A DNA stretch of 6,015 nucleotides, taken from Thermodesulfobacteriota bacterium. Lineage in GTDB: Bacteria; Desulfobacterota; QYQD01. The position numbers and the translations under genes were made by a program. The notes under the pieces were generated by a model. That model saw only the letters and a list, made by a program, of their open reading frames with translations. It ran no database searches and was not told where the DNA came from. Shown one piece after another: positions 1 through 5,540 of this stretch. The number at the start of each line of letters is the position of its first letter. Within the stretch, counting starts at the first letter, position 1. The stretch lies in assembly GCA_030017815.1 (NCBI GenBank), contig JASEGX010000030.1:1-6015 (forward strand), in the 5' to 3' direction.

Positions 1-54
1 TTTGAAATCACATTATATCTCCCATCTTTTTATCAACTAATTTGGAGATGATCC

Positions 55-130
55 AAATAACAAAACTCAAAGTCCAAATAAAACCCAAAGTTCAAAATGC
101 CAAATTTTACTTAATTGAGTTTTGTTGTTG
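55..130. repeat. AT-rich inverted repeat in gene-free region
   Basis: Bases 59-70 pair perfectly with 115-126 (CAAAACTCAA against TTGAGTTTTG at the core). The match continues outward to about 56/129 with one G-T pair, leaving a 44-base interior. More inverted words surround it: CAAATTTTA at 101-109 matches TAAAATTTG at 162-170, and AAAGTTCAAAATG at 87-99 nearly matches CATTTGAACTTT at 151-162. These two pairs are in shuffled order, so the tract is a mosaic of short inverted words rather than one clean hairpin. No coding frame is plausible here. It may be a decayed dispersed intergenic repeat, which is inference. Confidence 0.5.
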
Positions 131-249
131 AGGTTTTGAACTTCCCTTGACATTTGAACTTTAAAATTTGTCATTAAGGTAAAGAGACATATCCGCGCTT
201 TTGAGAAGGATCTCAACTACGGTATCCCCTTAATTTATCGCCATTTTTA

Positions 250-289
250 TTGACTTTTTTGCCTCTATACGTTAAGAAAGCACCATAAT
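250..289 (+). promoter_or_regulatory. weak candidate promoter for hisS-aspS
   Basis: TTGACT at 250-255 matches five of six bases of a sigma-70 -35 box. At a 17-base spacer it faces only TAAGAA (273-278), a 3/6 match to the -10 consensus. A better -10 box, CATAAT (284-289, 5/6), lies nearby but pairs only with TTGCCT (259-264) at a long 19-base spacer. The position suits a transcript with a leader of about 140 bases before hisS. The AT-rich surroundings make chance matches likely, so this is a suggestion only. Confidence 0.2.
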
Positions 290-332
290 CAGTGAGTTAA
301 CATAAGTACAGAGCTCAGGAACTTCTATTTTT

Positions 333-382
333 CACCCCTACCCTGCCCTCCCTCTTTGAGGGGGGAGGATTTGGGAGGGGTG
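333..382. repeat. GC-rich imperfect palindrome, REP-like
   Basis: The outer arms CACCCCT (333-339) and AGGGGTG (376-382) pair perfectly. After a mismatched internal loop, CCTCCC (347-352) pairs with GGGAGG (363-368), and the stem closes on a loop of about six bases near 355-360. One arm is almost all pyrimidine and the other almost all purine, in sharp contrast to the AT-rich DNA just upstream. Elements of this look (C-rich arm, short spacer, G-rich arm) occur as dispersed intergenic palindromes in many bacterial genomes. If transcribed it would form a strong leader hairpin before hisS. It has no T-run, so it is not a standard terminator. Confidence 0.55.
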
Positions 383-391
383 GACTTGTGC

Positions 392-419
392 GGCAACCTT
401 CGGGGTTGCCATAGTTTTT
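392..419 (+). terminator. terminator-like hairpin before hisS
   Basis: GGCAACC (392-398) and GGTTGCC (404-410) form a perfect 7-bp stem around a TTCGG loop. Four bases later there is a run of five T (415-419). The hisS Shine-Dalgarno sequence begins at 421. The four-base gap between stem and T-run and the short T-run make it a weaker intrinsic terminator than usual. It could end an upstream transcript, attenuate the hisS-aspS message, or simply be a second palindromic repeat beside the one at 333-382. No leader peptide or T-box features were seen, so specific attenuation by histidine is not supported. Confidence 0.4.
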
Positions 420-432
420 AGGGGAGAGAAAA

Positions 433-1707
433 TTGCCCATACCGGGTATTCGTGGCTTCAAGGATATCTTGCCTGAAGAGGCGAAAAGATGGCAGCATAT
501 AGAAAAGGTGGCCAGAGACGTCTTTCGCTGTTTTGGGTTTAAGGAGATCCGAATTCCTATCCTGGAGAAGACAGAGCTTTTTGCACGAAGTATCGGCGAA
601 ACTACCGACATTGTGGAAAAGGAGATGTACACCTTTGTTGACCGTAGCGGCGAGAGCCTTACCTTACGGCCGGAGGCTACGGCCTCCATCCTGCGGGCCT
701 TTATTGAGCACGGGTTATATGCCCAGGACAAGATACAAAAACTCTATACTATTGGCCCCATGTTTCGCCACGAAAGACCGCAGAAAGGTCGTTACCGGCA
801 GTTTCATCAGATAAATGCCGAAGCCATCGGCTTAGATAGCCCGACCATTGATGCTGAGTTGATGACTATGGCTATGCATATCTTAAGCGCTCTGGGCATA
901 TCCGGCGTGGAATTGCAGATAAATTCCCTGGGGTGCTCTCATTGTCGGCCGCAATTCCGCCAGGATTTACAGTCTTTTCTCGGAACGAGGCAGGCCGGGC
1001 TTTGTCCTGATTGTCAGCGGCGCACCGTATCCAATCCACTTCGAGTCTTAGATTGTAAGGTAGAAAGATGCCGGGCGGCGCTTGAGGGCATGCCTTCTTT
1101 ATCCGAGTATCTTTGTCCGGACTGTAAAACCCATCTCCATGCAGTAGAGAGACAAATCCAGTTATTTGGTGTTCCTTACATAATAAATCCCCTTATGGTG
1201 CGTGGTCTTGATTATTACACCCGGACGACGTTTGAGATTACCAGTCTGGCCCTGGGGGCGCAGAGTGCCGTGGCCGCCGGGGGACGCTATGATGGCCTGA
1301 TTAAAGAATTGGGAGGCCCGGAGCTGTCCGGGATGGGCTTTGCTATAGGTATGGAGAGGTTATCTCTGCTAATAGGTGACTTGCAAAAAATAGAGGAGGA
1401 ACCTATCTTGTTTGTGGCGGCCATGGGTGAAAAGGCCTGCGTTATTGCCGCCCGGATCGCACACAGATTAAGACTGGCCGGGATACAGGCCGAGATAGAT
1501 TACGAAGGGCATAGCCTGAAGAGTCAGATGAGACGCGCCGGCAAGATCGGCGCATCTCTGGTTTTAATCGTGGGCGATGATGAACTGGCCAGAAACAGTA
1601 TTACTATGCGGGATATGAAATCCAGCCGGCAATGGGCGGTTGATTTTAATAATGATATCGAGGCGTTGGTTCTCTGTATAGGTGAGGAAATGGGGAGGTT
1701 TGTTTAA
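433..1707 (+). CDS. hisS: histidyl-tRNA synthetase (HisRS)
   Basis: This class II synthetase charges tRNA-His with histidine in the cytoplasm. The 424-residue product has the usual bacterial length. Visible landmarks are the N-terminal GIRGFKDILPEE (residues 5-16), motif 2 with MFRHERPQKGRYRQFHQ (110-126), the histidine-specific VRGLDYYTRTTFE (256-268), motif 3 with GMGFAIGMERL (300-310) and a C-terminal anticodon-binding domain (about 325-424). Between motif 2 and the VRGLDYY motif lies a cysteine-rich insertion with C168/C171, C191/C194, C208/C213 and C228/C231, a pattern I recall from some other bacterial HisRS proteins. The start is TTG at 433. An in-frame stop at 412-414 rules out a more upstream start, and GGGGAGAG at 421-428 is a well-placed ribosome binding site. 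The last base of its TAA is the first base of the aspS ATG, so the two genes form an operon. The assignment is secure. Confidence 0.97.
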   Translation: MPIPGIRGFKDILPEEAKRWQHIEKVARDVFRCFGFKEIRIPILEKTELFARSIGETTDIVEKEMYTFVDRSGESLTLRPEATASILRAFIEHGLYAQDKIQKLYTIGPMFRHERPQKGRYRQFHQINAEAIGLDSPTIDAELMTMAMHILSALGISGVELQINSLGCSHCRPQFRQDLQSFLGTRQAGLCPDCQRRTVSNPLRVLDCKVERCRAALEGMPSLSEYLCPDCKTHLHAVERQIQLFGVPYIINPLMVRGLDYYTRTTFEITSLALGAQSAVAAGGRYDGLIKELGGPELSGMGFAIGMERLSLLIGDLQKIEEEPILFVAAMGEKACVIAARIAHRLRLAGIQAEIDYEGHSLKSQMRRAGKIGASLVLIVGDDELARNSITMRDMKSSRQWAVDFNNDIEALVLCIGEEMGRFV

Positions 1708-3488
1708 TGTCCGGCGCGGAGGGTTGGAAGAGGACTCATTACTGTGCGTCACTTGGCATAGCTGAGGTTGGTAAAGAGGTGACGCTCATGGGCTGGGCAC
1801 ATCGCCGGCGTGATCACGGGGGGCTTATTTTTATTGACCTCCGTGATCGCGAGGGAATCACGCAGGTAGTGTTTGACCCAAGCATCAGTCAGGATGCCCA
1901 TGCCCGGGCCGAGGCGGTGCGCAGTGAGTATGTGCTTGCTGTACAGGGAAAGGTGAGGAGGCGACCGGAGGGCATGGAGAATCCCAACCTGCAGACCGGA
2001 GCAATAGAGGTAGCAGTGCATAAAGTCTGTGTACTAAATACCGCCAAGACACCTCCTTTCCCGCTGGAAGAAGAAGTCGATGTCTCGGAGAATCTCAGGC
2101 TTCGTTATCGCTACCTTGATCTCCGGCGTCAAAATATGGTCGCCAATTTTCGGCGGCGGCATCAAGCGGCCTCGGTCATAAGAAGGTATCTGGAAGAAAA
2201 TGGCTTCTGGGAGATAGAGACGCCTTTTCTTACCAAGAGCACCCCGGAAGGGGCGCGGGATTATCTGGTGCCGAGCCGGCTCAATCCCGGCAGATTTTAT
2301 GCCCTTCCCCAGTCGCCGCAACTATTCAAGCAGCTTTTGATGGTAGCCGGTATGGACCGCTATTATCAGATAGTGCGGTGCTTTCGGGACGAGGATCTGC
2401 GGGCCGATCGCCAGCCGGAATTTACCCAAGTGGACATGGAGCTGTCTTTTATCACTGAAGAAAACGTATATGTATTGGTGGAAAAGATGATGTCCAGGCT
2501 ATTTCAGGAAGTTTTAGGGGTATCTCCGGATATCCCTTTCCCTTGTCTTTCTTATCACGAGGCCCTGGCCCGTTTTGGGACGGACAAGCCGGATATGCGC
2601 TTTGGCCTGGAGCTATGCGATGTCTCTTCTCTGGTGGCCGGCAGCCAATGTAAGGTCTTTGCGGATGTAGTAGCCAGAGGTGGCGTGGTAAAGGCCCTTC
2701 CGGTTAGAACCGCCTATGATTTCTCACGCAAAGAGTTGGATGACCTTACCCAGTTTGTTGGTCAGTATGGGGCGAAGGGTCTGGCCTGGATAAAGATTAA
2801 AACAGAGGGATGGCAATCACCTATTGCCAAGTTTTTCTCTGATGAGGAGAAGAAGGCCATCGGAGAGGCATTGGATCTCCATGCGGGAGATATAGTCTTT
2901 TTTGTGGCGGACACTATGGCCACTGCCTGTCAGGCCCTCAGTGAACTCAGATTACATTTAGCCGGGCGACTGAATCTTATCCCGGAGGGTGATTTTAGAT
3001 TTGTATGGATAAAAGATTTTCCGCTTCTGGAATATGATGCCGAAGAAAAGCGCTACGTGGCCGTACATCACCCCTTTACCGCTCCGGTGACCGGGGATAT
3101 AGATAAGCTAAAAGCTTCTCCCGGGGAGGTTAGGGCCCGGGCCTACGACCTGGTATTGAATGGGGTAGAGATTGGCGGAGGAAGTATCAGGATACATCAA
3201 ACCGAGGTACAGCAGAAGGTTTTCGAGGCTTTGGGTATTGGTGAAGAGGCCCAAGATAAATTTGGTTTTCTTCTGGAGGCACTGGAGATGGGCGCTCCGC
3301 CTCATGGAGGCATTGCCTTTGGTCTGGACCGGCTTTTGATGCTCATGTGCGGGCGATCGACCATCCGGGATGTCATCGCCTTTCCTAAGACACAGAAGGC
3401 CGTTTGCCTGCTTACGGAGGCGCCGTCTTCGGTCAGCATGACCCAGTTGGCCGAGCTATATCTTAAGCCGGACTGGCATTTAGAGTGA
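1707..3488 (+). CDS. aspS: aspartyl-tRNA synthetase, likely non-discriminating
   Basis: This is a bacterial-type class II AspRS of 593 residues. An N-terminal OB-fold anticodon domain (about 10-115) is followed by the catalytic domain, which holds the QSPQ loop (202-205), motif 2 CFRDEDLRADRQPEFTQ (225-241), GVEIGGGSIRIH (486-497) and motif 3 GGIAFGLDRLLML (534-546). A GAD insertion spans roughly 285-420. His37 in RRRDHGG and Gly89 in RRRPEG sit where P. aeruginosa AspRS has its His31/Gly81-region pair. E. coli, which is strictly specific for tRNA-Asp, has Leu30 and Asn82 there. This predicts an enzyme that also charges tRNA-Asn with Asp, to be corrected by the GatCAB amidotransferase. The ATG overlaps the hisS TAA by one base, and GGGGAGG (1692-1698) inside hisS serves as ribosome binding site. 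The family is certain; the tRNA specificity is inferred. Confidence 0.97.
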   Translation: MSGAEGWKRTHYCASLGIAEVGKEVTLMGWAHRRRDHGGLIFIDLRDREGITQVVFDPSISQDAHARAEAVRSEYVLAVQGKVRRRPEGMENPNLQTGAIEVAVHKVCVLNTAKTPPFPLEEEVDVSENLRLRYRYLDLRRQNMVANFRRRHQAASVIRRYLEENGFWEIETPFLTKSTPEGARDYLVPSRLNPGRFYALPQSPQLFKQLLMVAGMDRYYQIVRCFRDEDLRADRQPEFTQVDMELSFITEENVYVLVEKMMSRLFQEVLGVSPDIPFPCLSYHEALARFGTDKPDMRFGLELCDVSSLVAGSQCKVFADVVARGGVVKALPVRTAYDFSRKELDDLTQFVGQYGAKGLAWIKIKTEGWQSPIAKFFSDEEKKAIGEALDLHAGDIVFFVADTMATACQALSELRLHLAGRLNLIPEGDFRFVWIKDFPLLEYDAEEKRYVAVHHPFTAPVTGDIDKLKASPGEVRARAYDLVLNGVEIGGGSIRIHQTEVQQKVFEALGIGEEAQDKFGFLLEALEMGAPPHGGIAFGLDRLLMLMCGRSTIRDVIAFPKTQKAVCLLTEAPSSVSMTQLAELYLKPDWHLE

Positions 3489-3489
3489 C

Positions 3490-3521
3490 GAGTGATGAGT
3501 ACTGGGTACTGAGTGATGAGT
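3490..3521. repeat. 11-bp direct repeat in aspS downstream gap
   Basis: GAGTGATGAGT occurs at 3490-3500 and again at 3511-3521, a 21-base period. The ten bases between them, ACTGGGTACT, begin and end with ACT, so the tract looks like a degenerate tandem array of short related words. It starts two bases after the aspS stop codon and fills about a third of the 93-bp gap. No intrinsic terminator or convincing promoter was seen in the rest of the gap (3522-3562), so readthrough from aspS into the next gene is possible. Confidence 0.6.
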
Positions 3522-3562
3522 GTGGCTGGATAAGGGTGCAAAAGTACATAACCCATCACCTT

Positions 3563-3572
3563 AAAGGAGGTG
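3563..3572 (+). promoter_or_regulatory. strong Shine-Dalgarno site deciding a GTG start
   Basis: AAAGGAGGTG is a near-perfect anti-16S match and the strongest ribosome binding site in the window. It lies 9 bases upstream of the GTG at 3582. A nearer GTG at 3572 is in another frame and stops after five codons, so 3582 is the start. CACCT (3557-3561) can pair with AGGTG (3568-3572), which could partly mask the site, but five base pairs are too few to claim regulation. Confidence 0.75.
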
Positions 3573-3581
3573 TGAGTAAAA

Positions 3582-5411
3582 GTGGCTAAATGGAATCGAT
3601 CCAAGAGGGTGCTCGAGCACGAGCATACCAAGTTTTGGCGTCATGAACTGATGGACGTCTCTGAACCCAACCTCCAGCGCGAAGTCTTTCCTTACGATGA
3701 GGTCTGCCGTATAGATTTTGACCACAAGTTGATCGCTATTGATCCGGCGGAAGAGGTATTTATTACCGATACCACTTTTCGTGACGGTCAGCAGGCCAGG
3801 CCGCCTTACACTGTAGAACAAATCTGCGACATCTTTGATCTCCTGCACCGTCTGGGTGGACCAAACGGCGTCATACGCCAAAGCGAGTTTTTCCTTTACA
3901 GCAACAAAGACAAAGAAGCGGTGCGGCGCTGTCTGGAGAAGGGATACCGTTATCCGGAGATAACCGGCTGGATCAGGGCTAAGGCGGAGGATTTAAAACT
4001 AGTCAAAGAGATGGGCCTTAAAGAGACCGGCATCCTGACGTCAGTCTCTGATTACCATATCTTCTTCAAGTTAAAGAAAAAACGTTCTGAGGTCATGAAG
4101 GGATATCTGCGCATTGTGCAGGCTGCCATTGACCATGGAATCGTCCCCCGATGCCATTTTGAGGACATAACCAGGGCCGATATCTACGGCTTCTGTGTGC
4201 CTTTTGCCATAGAGCTTATGAAACTGAGAGAACAGAGCGGTATCGATGTCAAGATAAGACTTTGTGATACCTTGGGTTACGGCGTAACCTATCCGGGTGC
4301 GGCCCTGCCCCGTAGTGTACCCAAGTTGGTGCGGGCCATGATTGATGATGCCGGGGTCCCTGGCCACCTTCTGGAGTGGCATGGCCATAATGACTTCCAT
4401 AAGGTATTTATCAATGCCACTACCGCCTGGCTTTATGGATGCGCGGGAGCTAATGGGACATTGCTTGGTTTTGGTGAACGGACAGGCAACGCCCCTATCG
4501 AGGGATTGATAGTCGAATATATAAGCCTGCTGGGGCGCACCAATGGAGTTGATACTACGGTAATAACCGAGATCGCCGAATATTTTGAAAAGGAACTGGA
4601 TTATCACATCCCGTCCAATTATCCCTTTATCGGTTCTGATTTCAACGCCACCCGGGCCGGGGTACACGCGGATGGCCTGATCAAAAATGAGGAAATATAT
4701 AACATATTTAATACGCAGAAGATACTCAGCCGTCCTATAAGCATAATAATCGGCGACAAGTCTGGCGTAGCCGGCATTGCCCATTGGATTAACAACCGGT
4801 TAGGTCTTGCCGGTGAGTCTCAGGTGGACAAGCGGCATCCCGGCATTGCGCATATCTATAAATGGGTAATGGAACAGTATGAGGCGGGTCGGGTGACCGC
4901 CATATCCAATGAGGAGATGGAGATGCAGGCCAGGAAGCATCTGCCCGAGTTATTCATCTCTGAGTTCGATAAACTGAAGAAAAAGGCCCATGACCTGGCG
5001 GCCCATTTAATAGAAGAAATAGTAGAAAGAGAAGAGATAAAGACTATGAAGGCTAAATCTCAGGAACCTGTACTACAGAAGTTTCTGGATGCCAATCCAT
5101 TTATCCAGTTTATCTATGTCACGAATACCGAGGGCCGCAAGATCACCAAGAATATTACGCACGTTAAGGACCGGGCCAGGTACGAGACCTTTAAACTGGA
5201 TAGGGACTTTTCCGACCGCCCCTGGTTTATCAATCCCTTAAAGGACGGGAAGGTCCATGTCACAGATTTCTATACCTCTAAGATAACCGGGGCCCTTTGT
5301 ATCACGGTTTCTGCGCCAATCCGAAATGATAAGGAAGAGATCGTTGGCATCCTGGGCGCTGATATCCGCTTTGAAGACTTGGCCAAGATGGAGAAGAACG
5401 GGGATATCTGA
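3582..5411 (+). CDS. Re-citrate synthase-like enzyme with C-terminal Cache domain
   Basis: Residues about 25-455 form a DRE-TIM (HMGL/isopropylmalate synthase superfamily) barrel resembling Re-citrate synthase of anaerobes such as Clostridium kluyveri, which condenses acetyl-CoA and oxaloacetate to citrate. Visible signatures are DTTFRDGQQARPPYT (63-77), GGPNGVIRQSEFF (92-104), CHFEDITRADIYGF (191-204), the metal-binding EWHGHND with H267 and H269, GERTGNAPIE (298-307) and RAGVHADG (358-365). The LeuA-type regulatory domain is absent. A charged helical linker (about 460-492) leads into a Cache/PDC-like domain (about 495-603), recognised by DFSDRPWF (542-549), VTDFYTSKITG (560-570) and the ITVSAPIRNDKEEIVGILGADI strand pair (574-595). 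There is no signal peptide or membrane helix, so the protein should be cytoplasmic and the Cache part may sense a small ligand. The 609-residue length exceeds the roughly 450 usual for the catalytic family. Related proteins are often misnamed isopropylmalate or homocitrate synthase, and those activities remain alternatives. Confidence 0.85.
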   Translation: MAKWNRSKRVLEHEHTKFWRHELMDVSEPNLQREVFPYDEVCRIDFDHKLIAIDPAEEVFITDTTFRDGQQARPPYTVEQICDIFDLLHRLGGPNGVIRQSEFFLYSNKDKEAVRRCLEKGYRYPEITGWIRAKAEDLKLVKEMGLKETGILTSVSDYHIFFKLKKKRSEVMKGYLRIVQAAIDHGIVPRCHFEDITRADIYGFCVPFAIELMKLREQSGIDVKIRLCDTLGYGVTYPGAALPRSVPKLVRAMIDDAGVPGHLLEWHGHNDFHKVFINATTAWLYGCAGANGTLLGFGERTGNAPIEGLIVEYISLLGRTNGVDTTVITEIAEYFEKELDYHIPSNYPFIGSDFNATRAGVHADGLIKNEEIYNIFNTQKILSRPISIIIGDKSGVAGIAHWINNRLGLAGESQVDKRHPGIAHIYKWVMEQYEAGRVTAISNEEMEMQARKHLPELFISEFDKLKKKAHDLAAHLIEEIVEREEIKTMKAKSQEPVLQKFLDANPFIQFIYVTNTEGRKITKNITHVKDRARYETFKLDRDFSDRPWFINPLKDGKVHVTDFYTSKITGALCITVSAPIRNDKEEIVGILGADIRFEDLAKMEKNGDI

Positions 5412-5450
5412 CAGTAATGACTCAAACAAGATGTAGCACTTTTCTGGCCT

Positions 5451-5527
5451 CAGCAGTTGGTAATCAGCAGTCAGTCCGCCGGGGTAAGATTCTTTCTAAT
5501 AGCTGACAAATGATGGCTGATAGCTAT
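5451..5527. repeat. short-word repeat tract in gap before cooC
   Basis: CAGCAGT occurs at 5451-5457 and 5465-5471 within a run of AATCAGCAGTCAGT-like words. Further on, GCTGA is repeated at 5502-5506 and 5516-5520, and ATAGCT (5499-5504) is inverted as AGCTAT (5522-5527). The tract takes up most of the 129-bp gap between the citrate-synthase-like gene and the cooC-like gene. No convincing terminator or promoter was found within it. It resembles the degenerate tract after aspS in style but not in sequence. Confidence 0.45.
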
Positions 5528-5540
5528 ACGAAGGTCAATT

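Noticed and set aside
147..152. A perfect TTGACA -35 box upstream of hisS.
   Set aside because: No -10-like hexamer lies 16-18 bases downstream (best GTCATT), and it sits among AT-rich repeats, so a chance match is more likely.
360..383. A possible G-quadruplex in the purine arm of the palindrome.
   Set aside because: Only three separate tracts of three or more G are present; hairpin pairing with the C-rich arm is the better explanation.
181..432. A T-box or other amino-acid-responsive riboswitch before hisS.
   Set aside because: No T-box-like conserved sequence, antiterminator pairing or histidine-rich leader peptide was seen; only two plain hairpins are present.
315..731. A 138-codon minus-strand open frame across the hisS start and leader.
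   Set aside because: Its end reads through the GC-rich palindrome and gives a proline/serine-rich, repeat-derived sequence; the rest is antisense to conserved HisRS residues.
4071..4784. A 237-codon open frame on the minus strand inside the citrate-synthase-like gene.
   Set aside because: It lies opposite a strongly conserved coding region, shows no recognisable domain, and its low-complexity composition fits an antisense shadow.
5417..5506. A 29-codon plus-strand frame (ATG at 5417) between the citrate-synthase-like gene and cooC.
   Set aside because: It has no Shine-Dalgarno sequence, and much of it is translated from the short-word repeats.
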